A stretch of DNA of 64,000 bases, taken from Armatimonadota bacterium (GTDB taxonomy: Bacteria; Armatimonadota; HRBIN16). The DNA is taken from positions 977,398 to 1,041,397 of the forward strand of contig BPGU01000001.1 of assembly GCA_026003195.1 (NCBI GenBank). Reading direction: 5' to 3'. Shown here piece after piece: positions 43,520 through 51,924 of this stretch. The notes below the pieces were generated by a model, which was given only the letters and a program-made list of their open reading frames with translations, did not search any database and had not been told where the DNA came from. Each line of letters begins with the position of its first letter. Within the stretch, counting starts at the first letter, position 1. The position numbers and the translations under genes were made by a program.

Positions 43520-44032
43520 TCATCGCACCTCGGGCGTTGGAACACCCGAACCGTCGCGCCCCCCCACCCGCGAAGGACGCATCACCTGCCCGTTCTTCAA
43601 CATAATCACCGGTATTTTCTGGTTCATTGCCGTGTGATGGTCACACTGTAGCAACGGTGATGTATCGGGAGTGTCCTTTTGAGGCTGGAGGTACCGATAG
43701 CTCACCGGCTTACCGGAGGTATCTGCCGGGCACTTTAGTCTGCCCGCTTCCGCCAGGTATCGAGGTACCAGGTCGTTCAGGTCTTTCGGGTACGCCCCGT
43801 TGTGACGCTGGCGGTATCGCTCGATGGCGGCGTAGATTTCCTGCATGTTTTGCTGGCACTGCGCGATTTGCGTGACGGTGGACATCGCCTGCTTGAACTC
43901 GGGACGTCGCGCCACGGTAATGAAGAGCACTGCCATGCCCACGATAATCAGCACGATAGCTCCCAGGCAGGACAGCAAGCCGATGGTCCAGCAGCTCATG
44001 CCCCGACGGGCAGGTGTCTGTGGTGGTATCAT
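43520..44032 (-). CDS. Pilin-like or pseudopilin-like single-span protein
   Basis: Protein of about 170 residues with a single hydrophobic helix (LSCLGAIVLIIVGMAVLFI) near the N-terminus and then IAQCQQNMQEIYAAIERYRQRHNGAYPKDLNDLVPRYL in two pieces (residues 59-97). The latter matches the C-terminal domain of type II secretion G-type pseudopilins. The usual GFTxxE methylation site is absent, so it is not a classic pilin. ATG at 44032 has GGGGAG upstream; ATG at 44047 directly follows the M42 stop. Its place between an M42 peptidase and a sugar transporter does not explain its role. Confidence 0.55.
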   Translation of the reverse strand: MIPPQTPARRGMSCWTIGLLSCLGAIVLIIVGMAVLFITVARRPEFKQAMSTVTQIAQCQQNMQEIYAAIERYRQRHNGAYPKDLNDLVPRYLAEAGRLKCPADTSGKPVSYRYLQPQKDTPDTSPLLQCDHHTAMNQKIPVIMLKNGQVMRPSRVGGRDGSGVPTPEVR

Positions 44033-44047
44033 GTTCGCTCCCCTCAT

Positions 44048-45118
44048 CTATCCCAGTGGAGTCCAGTCCATCCCCGGTTGCACCTTCAGCGTGAACTCCG
44101 CCAGCAGACGCACCGTGTTCTCCAGGTCTCCCAGGTGCAACAGCTCGCACGGCGTGTGCATGTAGCGTATGGGCACCGATACCAGACCGGTAGCCACGCC
44201 GGAGCGCGACAGCTGGATGGCGTCGTTGTCGGTGCCGGTGCGACCTCCTGCAACCTCTATTTGATACGGTATCTGCTTTTCGGTGGCGGTGTCTACCAGC
44301 ATTTCGAACACCAGAGGGTTGATGTGCGAACCACGACAGATCACCGGGCCTTTGGCGATAGCCTGTTCGCCGTGCTTCTTTTTGTCTACGCCCGGGTAGT
44401 CGATGCTGTGTCCCACGTCTACGGTAATCGCCACCTGTGGGTCTATCTCGTACGCGATAGTGCGTGCGCCCCGCAAACCTACTTCCTCCTGCACCGTGGA
44501 GACAGCGTACACCGCCGCCTGGAGCTCCGAGCGCTGTTCGCTGAGCAAACGCAGAGCCTCCGCCACCACAAAGCAGCCCATCTTGTTGTCGAACCCGCGT
44601 GCTGTGACGAACTCACCCATCAACGGTTGCAGGTCGTAGACGTAAGTGATGGGGTCACCCAGGCGCACCCGCTCCTCCACCTCTTTCTTGCTGGTCGCAC
44701 CGATGTCAATCCACAGGTCGCTGAGCTCGGGCTTCTTGCGTCGTTCCTCATCGCTCAGCAGGTGTATCGCTTTGCGTCCGATGATGCCCAGCACTGCGCC
44801 GTGTTTGGTGTGGATATGTACCCGGTGACCGACCGGCACAATGGAATCATGTCCGCCGACGGGTGAGAAGTAGATGAAGCCTTCGTCGCTGATGTAGTGT
44901 ACGACGAAACCGATTTCGTCCACGTGCCCGGAGAGCATCACGCGGGGGAAGCCTCCCGGATTGATGACCGCATAGCTGTTGCCCAGCACGTCAGTGTGCA
45001 CTTCGTCTGCGAAGCGTCCGGTATATTCCCGAAAAATCGCCTGTGCTTTCTGTTCATAGCCCGAGGGACTGGGTGTGTTCACGATCTGTCGCAGGAACTC
45101 GAATGACTCTTCTCGCAT
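44048..45118 (-). CDS. M42-family metallo-aminopeptidase
   Basis: Di-zinc aminopeptidase of the M42 (tetrahedral TET/PepA-like) family, 356 residues. Metal ligands and catalytic residues are visible: LSGHVDEIGFVV, then GFDNKMGCFV, STVQEEVGLRGA (catalytic Glu), ITVDVGHSIDYP and SVPIRYMHTPCELLH. Relatives are often misnamed endoglucanase. The gene lies between a Gfo/Idh/MocA fusion and a pilin-like gene with 15 bases on either side, so it is in the same operon. Confidence 0.93.
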   Translation of the reverse strand: MREESFEFLRQIVNTPSPSGYEQKAQAIFREYTGRFADEVHTDVLGNSYAVINPGGFPRVMLSGHVDEIGFVVHYISDEGFIYFSPVGGHDSIVPVGHRVHIHTKHGAVLGIIGRKAIHLLSDEERRKKPELSDLWIDIGATSKKEVEERVRLGDPITYVYDLQPLMGEFVTARGFDNKMGCFVVAEALRLLSEQRSELQAAVYAVSTVQEEVGLRGARTIAYEIDPQVAITVDVGHSIDYPGVDKKKHGEQAIAKGPVICRGSHINPLVFEMLVDTATEKQIPYQIEVAGGRTGTDNDAIQLSRSGVATGLVSVPIRYMHTPCELLHLGDLENTVRLLAEFTLKVQPGMDWTPLG

Positions 45119-45133
45119 ACACTGTCCTCCGTT

Positions 45134-46789
45134 CTATCTCTGTAGCTGCTTCATGACCTTCTCCCACCGCTCGCGCATCTGCTCGTCGTAGATATACGGC
45201 TCCCAGCCCAGCGAGAGGTAGGTGGCTATTGCAGGCAGGCGCCAGTCGTCGGTGAGCAGATAGATGCGCTGGTAGCCGCGCTGTATCAACAGGCGCACCA
45301 CCGCCGCGGTGACTACCTTGCCCAGCCCTTTGCCTCGATGGGTGGGGTCGGCGGCAACCCAGTCCAGCACGCCCGCGTTGGGGTGTTGCTCATTCGGAGA
45401 GTGGTTCGCCATCGCGGTGGCTACCAGCTCACCGGTTGGTTCGTATTCTACCACAAAGAAACCACCCGGCAAGACATTGCGCATGAAGCGTTGCACGTCG
45501 GCAACCGTCCACCCCTCGGCGAAACCCACCTTTCTCATCAGCGCAAGATACTGTTCCTCTTCGCCCGGGCGAATCTGACGCAGGCGATACCCCTCCGGTA
45601 TCGGTGGTTCGGGCAGAGAGGTGAAACGGTGGGGCGGATAGACCATCTGCAGTTGCGGTTTGGGTTCCGCCTCTGTGCCCCATATCCGTGAGTCGGGCAC
45701 CTCTACCCAGCGTCCGCCCTGCGCGATGGAAATCTGGCTCATCAAGCCGGGCAGGGTCATATCCAGCGCGTAGTGCACGTCCACCGCAGGCGAACGCTCG
45801 CCCCGCACCGCCGCGATAAAGTCTGCCAGCACGAAATAGTCCCCGCCACCGTGTCCGGTACGCCGTGCCATCTCCTCCTGACGTTTCCACTCCTCCGGCA
45901 GGAACTGCCCTTCCAGCTCGTGCAGTGGCAACCAGGTGTTCATATCCGGGCACAGACTGCGCAGCCACACGCGATCATGCTCGCCCTGCGCCCGTGCCGA
46001 TTCGTAACAGCCGTCTGTTCCCTGCAGCTGGTATACATTCATGGCGTGCGGGCGGTCGGAAAGCATATCCAGCCGCAGTTTCACCAGACCGCCAGAGCGC
46101 ATCTTGCACAGGGTGATGGTGGAATCCTCGTTCTCGTACAGTTCGCCTCGCGCGTCGCGGTAGTGATGCCCGCTTCCCGCACAACACACGGAAACCACCC
46201 GGTCGCCCGGCATCCACTCCAAAATGGGACCGATGCTGTGTGTGGGGTACGTGTTGCCGTTGATGCCCGTTTGCCATTTGCGGCGCCAGGGGGTGAGCTC
46301 GTTCAGCTCCTTCAGCTCGTGGATATATTCGCCCTCGGCGTAGTAGGTGGTGCCGAAAAGCCCCCGCCGTACCAGCTCCTTCACCAGCACAATCGGCTTG
46401 GCGTAGATGTAGTTCTCCGCCATCATGTACACCGCTTTGCTTTGCCGTACCGCCTGTACCAGAGCGCGACATTCTTCCAGCGAGACCGCGGCAGGCACTT
46501 CGCTCAGCACATGGATATCACGCTGAAGGGCAGCGATGGACTGCGGTGCGTGCAGCGGCATGGGCGTCGCCACAATCACCGCGTGGATATCCGCCTTCTC
46601 CAACATCTGCTCATAGTCGGTAAAGACCTGTTTCGCGCCCGTCATCTCAGCGACGCGCTGCGCCCGTGCCTCGTCCACATCGCACACCGCCTGAATCTGC
46701 ACATCCGGCAGGGCATCACACGCCGATTTGAAGCTCGCCCCGCGCCCCCCTGCGCCCACAATGCCCAGACGGACTGTTCGGTTGGCCAT
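45134..46789 (-). CDS. Gfo/Idh/MocA oxidoreductase fused to a GNAT acetyltransferase domain
   Basis: Two-domain protein of 551 residues. Residues ~1-370 form a NAD(P)-dependent sugar dehydrogenase-like domain: VRLGIVGAGGRGASFKSA (Rossmann glycine motif), then VIVATPMPLHAPQ and VLSEVPAAVSLEECRALV, where EVP takes the place of the usual EKP and its catalytic Lys is replaced. Residues ~400-551 form a GNAT domain: YRLRQIRPGEEEQYLALMRK, GVLDWVAADPTHRGKGLGKV (acetyl-CoA pyrophosphate loop RGKGLG) and LSLGWEPYI. The fusion suggests reduction or oxidation of a sugar followed by N-acetylation. The Lys loss in the first domain may mean a non-standard reaction. Confidence 0.87.
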   Translation of the reverse strand: MANRTVRLGIVGAGGRGASFKSACDALPDVQIQAVCDVDEARAQRVAEMTGAKQVFTDYEQMLEKADIHAVIVATPMPLHAPQSIAALQRDIHVLSEVPAAVSLEECRALVQAVRQSKAVYMMAENYIYAKPIVLVKELVRRGLFGTTYYAEGEYIHELKELNELTPWRRKWQTGINGNTYPTHSIGPILEWMPGDRVVSVCCAGSGHHYRDARGELYENEDSTITLCKMRSGGLVKLRLDMLSDRPHAMNVYQLQGTDGCYESARAQGEHDRVWLRSLCPDMNTWLPLHELEGQFLPEEWKRQEEMARRTGHGGGDYFVLADFIAAVRGERSPAVDVHYALDMTLPGLMSQISIAQGGRWVEVPDSRIWGTEAEPKPQLQMVYPPHRFTSLPEPPIPEGYRLRQIRPGEEEQYLALMRKVGFAEGWTVADVQRFMRNVLPGGFFVVEYEPTGELVATAMANHSPNEQHPNAGVLDWVAADPTHRGKGLGKVVTAAVVRLLIQRGYQRIYLLTDDWRLPAIATYLSLGWEPYIYDEQMRERWEKVMKQLQR

Positions 46790-46890
46790 GTCCCCCTCTC
46801 GTTGATGCAGCGCTTGCTAAAGGAGGATTCCGTAACGGCAAACGCAGTTCCTGCCTGCTACATTTCACCTTCGAACGAAGGCGGGTGCGG

Positions 46891-46896
46891 TATAAT
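46891..46896 (+). promoter_or_regulatory. -10 box of a probably leaderless gene
   Basis: TATAAT at 46891-46896 ends 9 bases before the ATG at 46906, so transcription should start at or within a few bases of the start codon. The box lies in a palindrome, GGTATAATAATACC (46889-46902), which could be an operator. No convincing -35 box or ribosome site was seen. Confidence 0.6.
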
Positions 46897-46905
46897 AATA
46901 CCGTT

Positions 46906-47931
46906 ATGGATACTCTGCACATCGGCTTTTTTGAAGTAGACGACTGGCAGGCGCAATACCTGCGCGAAGGCTTACACCGCCTTGGCATCGCCGACAGGGT
47001 GCAGATGGACTTCGTGCCCCACCCGCTCCATCCGGACGGATGCGAAGCGTGTGCCCAATATGACGCTGTCGCTATCTTCATCGGCACGAAGGTGAGCCGC
47101 GCCACACTGGAAGCGCTCCCTCGCCTGCGCCTGTTGCTCACCATGTCCACCGGCTACGACCATATCGACGTAGACGCCTGCCGCGGACGCGGAATCGTGG
47201 TCTGCAACGTGCCCCACTACGGCGAGAACACGGTGGCAGAGCATACCTTTGCGCTCATCCTGTCGCTATCGCGCAAGCTGCACGCGGCGTATTTCCAAAG
47301 CCTGCGCGGCGAGTATGAGGTGCGCACTCTGCGGGGCTTTGACCTGTACGGCAAGACGCTGGGCGTGGTGGGAGCAGGCAGTATCGGGTTGCACGTGATA
47401 CGTATCGCGCGCGGTTTCGGGATGCGGGTGCTGGCGTACGATGCGCGTCCCCAGCGGCTTCTGGCAGACGTGCTCGGCTTCACCTATACCGACATGGACA
47501 CGCTCCTGCGCGAGTCGGATATCGTCACCCTGCACGTGCCTGCGACTCCCACCACCTATCACCTCATCAACCGCGAGACGCTGGGCAAAATGAAGCGCGG
47601 CGCGCTGCTGATTAACACCGCACGCGGTTCGGTGGTGGATACGGAGGCGTTGCTGTGGGCGCTGGAGGAGGGGATACTGGCTGGCGCGGGACTGGACGTG
47701 ATTGAGGGTGAGGAGTACATCACCGAAGAGAGCGCGCTGCTGAGGATGCCTCTGGCGGAACAGACGCTGAAGCAGCTGGTGCAGGCGCAGGTGGTGCTGA
47801 GGCGCGAGAACGTGGTATTCACCCCGCACATCGCCTTCAACAGCCAGGAGGCGGTCGAGCGCATTCTGGACACCACACTGGAGAACCTGCACGCCTTCCT
47901 GCAGGGCAACCCGCAGAACGTGGTGGGGTAA
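46906..47931 (+). CDS. D-isomer-specific 2-hydroxyacid dehydrogenase (D-lactate dehydrogenase-like)
   Basis: NAD-dependent dehydrogenase of 341 residues. Family motifs are complete: STGYDHIDVDACRGRGIVVC, GENTVAEHTFALILSLSRKL, GVVGAGSIGLHVIRIARGFG (NAD-binding), INTARGSVVDTEALLWALEE and NVVFTPHIAFNSQEA with the catalytic His. Arg in ARGS and Glu in GLDVIEGE complete the triad. The closest pattern is to LdhA-type D-lactate dehydrogenases. The ATG is only 9 bases downstream of TATAAT, and no Shine-Dalgarno site exists, so translation may be leaderless. Confidence 0.92.
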   Translation: MDTLHIGFFEVDDWQAQYLREGLHRLGIADRVQMDFVPHPLHPDGCEACAQYDAVAIFIGTKVSRATLEALPRLRLLLTMSTGYDHIDVDACRGRGIVVCNVPHYGENTVAEHTFALILSLSRKLHAAYFQSLRGEYEVRTLRGFDLYGKTLGVVGAGSIGLHVIRIARGFGMRVLAYDARPQRLLADVLGFTYTDMDTLLRESDIVTLHVPATPTTYHLINRETLGKMKRGALLINTARGSVVDTEALLWALEEGILAGAGLDVIEGEEYITEESALLRMPLAEQTLKQLVQAQVVLRRENVVFTPHIAFNSQEAVERILDTTLENLHAFLQGNPQNVVG

Positions 47932-47963
47932 TCTAACCCCGTGCCGCTCTCGGAGGCGAAGCA

Positions 47964-48028
47964 GGCACCGCTGTGCTCCGCCGCAAACGAGGGGGGGCTT
48001 GCAGCGAATCATCAAGCCGGTGCCTTTT
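47964..48028. terminator. Structured 3' region between convergent genes
   Basis: GGCACCG (47964-47970) pairs with CGGTGCC (48018-48024), followed by TTTT. The long loop of 47 bases includes GGGGGGG. It may be a loose terminator for the dehydrogenase gene; nothing else was recognised here. Confidence 0.35.
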
Positions 48029-48079
48029 GCTTGCTGGTCCCGAAAAGAAACGGTTACGGCCGGACGCAGCCGCAGGATA

Positions 48080-49783
48080 CTACCTGCGCTTGTCCACTAC
48101 ATTGGATTGATTGTTATAGACATTATTGTTCTGCAGCCCTACCCGAGCTGTTGACTCAATGTAAACACCCGTCTGGTTACTTCTGCAGGTATTATCTGCC
48201 AATGCTGCTTCTACTTGATCGAATATGACGATGCCTGTCCAGCTGTTCCCCTCACACAGATTGTTCTTCGCCACGAGCTTTGCAGCGTTGTGCGCGCAAA
48301 TGCCATGCTGCGCGTTATTTTTGCAGGTATTATCTGCCAATGCTGCTTCTACTTGACCGAATAGGGCGATGCCTGCCCAGCTGTTCCCCTCACACAGATT
48401 GTTCTTCGCCACGAGCTTTGCAGCCTTGTCCGCGTAAATGCCATTCTTCGCGTTATTTTTGCAGGTGCTGTTCTCTATCACTGCAATAGAGTTCCCCCAC
48501 AAGGCGATACCATCAGAACGGTTTCCCACGAAGTGGCTGTTTTTCAGTGTCACCTGGGCGTAGTCGTCTGTTGCGATACCATCCTGCGCATTTTCCTGGC
48601 ATGTGGTATTCAACAGGGTTGCAGAGCCGTCTTGGAGGATATAAATGCCATTTACTCCGTTTTGTTGAATAACGGTGTCTTTGATGCTCACCTGTGCTCT
48701 TTCGCCCACTAAGATTCCAATACCAGAGTTTTTTTCTACGATACAGCTGTCCAATGTCACTGAGGCTGTGTTCCGGAACCAAGCTCCAATGCCTCCCTTA
48801 AAACGGCAGCGGTAGAAATTTGCTTGTCCTTGCAAAACAATCACAGCGGCGGATTTGTCTTCGTTACCAATGTACTCGAAAGAGACATCAGAGACCATCA
48901 CCTTTGTGTTTGCCATGAAGCCAATAACCCACTGTTTGCTCGATGATACTATTCGTGTCTTGTCTGGTCCAGCCCCGCGCAAAATGAGAGGTTGGACGAC
49001 CCAGAGAGGTTCGTCCAGGTAATAAGTACCCTCTGACAGCTCTATCTCCAGCAGATCTGAAAATGAGCTCTTGCCTAATATCGCGGATAGGTTATCTCGA
49101 GGTGTGACAGTTACTCGCTTTCTCTGGCTCTGCGAGGGGGCAGATTGTGGAATAGCCGTCAAAATCATAGCCATCATAAGGTGTTCGCTGGACACCGCCA
49201 TGTTGAGGTTCTGCCCATTCTGGATGTACTGTGTTGCTACACCAATGACCTTACCAGCTGCATTGAGCACTGGGGACCCGCTGCTGCCCGGTGAGATGGG
49301 GGCAGTAATTTGCACAACTCTCCTGCCCTCAAACTCTCGTAGCGCGCTGACAACCCCCGTACTCACAGTGCCCTCCAAGCTCATTGGGGAACCGATGACG
49401 CACACAGGTTCACCAGGCTTGAGATTGATCGATAAGGTAGTCTCCAGCACTGCAGGTGGGGTAGCACCGGTATCTAGCAGAGCCAGATCCCAGTTCGAAT
49501 CAGCGAACAAGACAGATTTGACGTTGTAGATTCTTCCATTGTGTGCACGCACCCTGATGGAACGCATCCCTTTGATGACGTGATAGTTGGTCACCACCCA
49601 CCCTTTGGTGTGGATGAAGAAGCCTGTGCCAGAGACTTTCTCTTCGGAGTTCTCCGCCAATACCGTTACGACAGCGGGCAAAGTTTTCTCCGCTACCCGG
49701 CTCCAGTCTACCGTGCTTTGCGCCAGTGCCGTGACTGCAAGGGTAGTGAGTGTGAAAACCAGTGACAGACGCACTATAGTCAT
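48080..49783 (-). CDS. Trypsin-like serine protease with C-terminal beta-helix repeats, secreted
   Basis: Secreted protein of 567 residues. ATG at 49783 follows GGAGG by 7 bases and begins a signal peptide (LSLVFTLTTLAVTALAQS). Residues ~20-200 form an HtrA/DegP-like protease domain: GFFIHTKGWVVTNYHVIKGM (His), SNWDLALLDTG (Asp) and SPGSSGSPVLNAAGKVIGVA (Ser), so the triad is intact. No PDZ domain follows. Residues ~235-565 form a right-handed beta-helix of about 22-23 residue coils (NNAKNGIYAD, GNSWAGIALFG). Two 46-residue units are nearly identical at DNA level. The protein may use the helix to bind polysaccharide or protein substrates. Confidence 0.88.
   Translation of the reverse strand: MTIVRLSLVFTLTTLAVTALAQSTVDWSRVAEKTLPAVVTVLAENSEEKVSGTGFFIHTKGWVVTNYHVIKGMRSIRVRAHNGRIYNVKSVLFADSNWDLALLDTGATPPAVLETTLSINLKPGEPVCVIGSPMSLEGTVSTGVVSALREFEGRRVVQITAPISPGSSGSPVLNAAGKVIGVATQYIQNGQNLNMAVSSEHLMMAMILTAIPQSAPSQSQRKRVTVTPRDNLSAILGKSSFSDLLEIELSEGTYYLDEPLWVVQPLILRGAGPDKTRIVSSSKQWVIGFMANTKVMVSDVSFEYIGNEDKSAAVIVLQGQANFYRCRFKGGIGAWFRNTASVTLDSCIVEKNSGIGILVGERAQVSIKDTVIQQNGVNGIYILQDGSATLLNTTCQENAQDGIATDDYAQVTLKNSHFVGNRSDGIALWGNSIAVIENSTCKNNAKNGIYADKAAKLVAKNNLCEGNSWAGIALFGQVEAALADNTCKNNAQHGICAHNAAKLVAKNNLCEGNSWTGIVIFDQVEAALADNTCRSNQTGVYIESTARVGLQNNNVYNNQSNVVDKRR
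48185..48460 (-). repeat. Two tandem 138-bp repeats inside the beta-helix
   Basis: The segments 48185-48322 and 48323-48460 differ at only a few positions and encode 46 residues each, containing KLVAKNNLCEGNSW and DNTC. Such near-identity indicates recent duplication. The unit is two beta-helix coils. Confidence 0.85.
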
Positions 49784-49916
49784 TTGGTCGCCTCCATCTA
49801 GTAGTCTACACAGAAATTGTTGGCACAGGAAGGACACCTTTTTACTGGCAAGTGTACGAGAAACTGTGTTTTGCTGCAAGGGTTCGGGATATAGTTCCGA
49901 TAATATGACAGGGGTG

Positions 49917-51611
49917 ATGAAGTTGAAGATACGAGAGATCGCTATTCACAACTACCGCTCTATTGAGGAAGCAGCTATCCGAACGGGCGACTATTCCTTG
50001 CTGATTGGACAGAATAACTCCGGTAAGAGCAACGTGATGGATGCTATGCGCACCTTTTATGAGAAGGACATCAAGTTTGAGTACGAGCGTGACTTTCCGA
50101 AGTTCTCCACAGCGGATCAGGAAAGCTGGGTAGAGATAGAGTACGAATTGTCAGAAGAGGAAGCTCACACAGTCAGTCCGGAGTATCTCATGAAGGATTG
50201 CTGTGTTCGTCTGCGAAAGTGGTTTCATCCGCCCGACAAAGCAAAGCGGGGTGTCGTAGCCTACGAACACGGCAAGCTATCCAATAACTTGTTCTACGGG
50301 TGGAAGAGTGTTGCTCAGGGTAAGATGGGCAACGTCATCTATATTCCCGCCGCCAGCCGATTGGAAGATCACACAAAGTTTACAGGTCCGAGTGCACTGC
50401 GTGACCTTGTTGTAGATATTTTGACTTCCGTTCTTGCATCGAGCGATGCTTTCCACGAGCTCAGGGGAGCGTTCTCGTGTTTCAGTCAGAAAATAAAGGA
50501 AGAAGTGACCCCTGACCAGCGATCGATATCCCAGCTAGAAAGTCGTATCAACGCGGAGATTGAGGATTGGGGTGTTCGGTTCACTCTGGATGTGACTTTT
50601 CCTGATGAAGGAGACATTGTCCGCAACCTGCTTCGCCATGCGCTAAGGGACAGTGATTTAGCAGTAGAGATGAGCCCAGAGGCGTTCGGGCATGGGCTAC
50701 AAAGACATTTGATTTTTACCCTGATTCGTGTCGCAGCATCCTACTCCACCAGGTTACAGTCCTTGAGGCAAAAAGGCGGATTTTCACCGGACCTGGACCT
50801 ACTTCTGTTTGAAGAGCCGGAAGCCTTTTTGCATCCTCCTCAGCAAGACGCTCTGGATACAAGCCTGCGACAACTTGCCGCAAGACAAAACTGTCAAGTC
50901 ATCGCAGTAACCCATTCCCCACTGTTTGTCAGCTGCAACACAGATGACCTGGTTAACCTCATTCGCGTGCGCAGGGACTCTGGAAAAACGAGGGTAGCCC
51001 AGGTAAGTAAGGCACAGCTACAGCAAATCTTTGAGGACAATCAACGTATTCGCGAGGTATTGTCATCCTCCGACAAAGGAAATGGAGAGAGTATAGAACT
51101 GGAGGCGGTACGACATTTTCTCTGGCTCAACCCCGAACGTAGTAGTATGTTTTTTGCAAACTACGTGTTGATTGTGGAGGGGTTGAGCGAGCAGGTTCTC
51201 ATTAACCACTTTATCAAAACGGGTAAACTGCCTGGTGGCAAGGGGCTATTCGTGTTGAATGCTGAAGGCAAGTACAACATTCATCGGTTTATGAATCTTC
51301 TGGGGGCTTTAGGCATCGCACATGCGGTTTTACACGACGAAGACAGCGGTAGTAAACAGCATGAGTGCTTGAACAAGTTGATCCGAGAGACGAAGAACGA
51401 GTTCACCAGGGCTATCGACACGTTCCGAACTAACCTGGAAGATTTCCTCGGCTATTGCGCTGATAACGAGCGGTGGAAGAAAGCTGCACAGATTTTCGCC
51501 GCAGTATTGCGCAATCAGATCAGCGAGGATCGAATAGATGCCTTCATCGACAAGGTAAGAGCACTGGTAAAACAACCGGATTGTTGCGAGAGTCCATTAT
51601 GTAATTCGTAG
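49917..51611 (+). CDS. OLD-family ATP-dependent endonuclease with TOPRIM domain
   Basis: ATPase-nuclease of about 564 residues. The N-terminal ATPase has KIREIAIHNYRSIEEAAI, Walker A LLIGQNNSGKSN at residues ~27-38, then DLLLFEEPEAFLHPPQ (signature and Walker B) and VIAVTHSPLF (His switch). The C-terminal TOPRIM domain carries YVLIVEGLSEQVLIN (acidic Glu) and AVLHDEDSGSK (DxD). OLD proteins defend against phage (P2 Old; Gabija GajA is a relative). No UvrD-like gajB partner is next door, so this is a class 1, stand-alone type. ATG at 49917 is chosen; ATG at 49905 also fits. Transcribed divergently from the protease gene. Confidence 0.92.
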   Translation: MKLKIREIAIHNYRSIEEAAIRTGDYSLLIGQNNSGKSNVMDAMRTFYEKDIKFEYERDFPKFSTADQESWVEIEYELSEEEAHTVSPEYLMKDCCVRLRKWFHPPDKAKRGVVAYEHGKLSNNLFYGWKSVAQGKMGNVIYIPAASRLEDHTKFTGPSALRDLVVDILTSVLASSDAFHELRGAFSCFSQKIKEEVTPDQRSISQLESRINAEIEDWGVRFTLDVTFPDEGDIVRNLLRHALRDSDLAVEMSPEAFGHGLQRHLIFTLIRVAASYSTRLQSLRQKGGFSPDLDLLLFEEPEAFLHPPQQDALDTSLRQLAARQNCQVIAVTHSPLFVSCNTDDLVNLIRVRRDSGKTRVAQVSKAQLQQIFEDNQRIREVLSSSDKGNGESIELEAVRHFLWLNPERSSMFFANYVLIVEGLSEQVLINHFIKTGKLPGGKGLFVLNAEGKYNIHRFMNLLGALGIAHAVLHDEDSGSKQHECLNKLIRETKNEFTRAIDTFRTNLEDFLGYCADNERWKKAAQIFAAVLRNQISEDRIDAFIDKVRALVKQPDCCESPLCNS

Positions 51612-51789
51612 TACTCTGTCAAGTCTAAATGTTGTTATAGACCACCCGGCGACTGGAAATCGCGGGCAACAACCACAAAACCCCCTTCGGGGGTTGACAA
51701 CCTGCGTGAGCAGGTTTCGTTCCCTGTTGCCCGCGATTTTCAATTGCTTGGGCAATAAAAACACCTTATGGAAAATATTTGACAAAGTA
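51612..51789. mobile_element. 178-bp hairpin element (element 1) with three-way-junction structure
   Basis: Bounded by imperfect inverted ends, TACTCTGTCAAG (51612-51623) and TTTGACAAAGTA (51778-51789), 10 of 12 matching. Inside, an 18-bp stem (51654-51671 with 51725-51742, one G-T pair) encloses two perfect hairpins: AACCCCC-TTC-GGGGGTT (51679-51695) and AACCTGC-GTGA-GCAGGTT (51699-51716), the latter with a GNRA loop. A further 5-bp hairpin follows (51743-51756). It carries no coding sequence. It may be a small non-autonomous transposable element or a structured RNA immediately 3' of the OLD gene. Confidence 0.7.
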
Positions 51790-51808
51790 TCAGTACTTTG
51801 TCAAATAT
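51775..51808. repeat. Perfect 15-bp palindrome at the junction of the two elements
   Basis: ATATTTGACAAAGTA (51775-51789) and its exact complement (51794-51808) flank a 4-base spacer (TCAG). Each arm also forms the end of the adjacent element. Confidence 0.85.
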
Positions 51809-51924
51809 GAATCTTCGCTTTGCTCATCTGGAGGGCGAACCTCTTGGTGAGCCGAAAACCTGTGCGCTGCAACGGCTCGGCAGGAGCCTCGCCCTCCAGA
51901 AGATTGAGTTTTGACAAAGCAGTA
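51794..51924. mobile_element. 131-bp hairpin element (element 2)
   Basis: Ends are TACTTTGTCAAA (51794-51805) and TTTTGACAAAGCAGTA (51909-51924), inverted copies with a 2-base insertion. Inside are AATCTTC/GAAGATT and a perfect 12-bp stem, TCTGGAGGGCGA (51827-51838) with TCGCCCTCCAGA (51889-51900), and an AGCCG/CGGCT pair. The right arm includes the 20-base sequence also found at 9967-9986. It looks like a palindromic, non-coding repeat; any small ORF across it is spurious. Confidence 0.68.

Noticed and set aside
47964-48028. Riboswitch between the dehydrogenase and protease genes
   Set aside because: It lies 3' of both convergent genes, so it cannot regulate a downstream start; no known riboswitch motif was recognised.
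48185-48460. Tandem repeats as a CRISPR array
   Set aside because: The units are 138 bp, near-identical throughout without unique spacers, and lie inside a coding frame.
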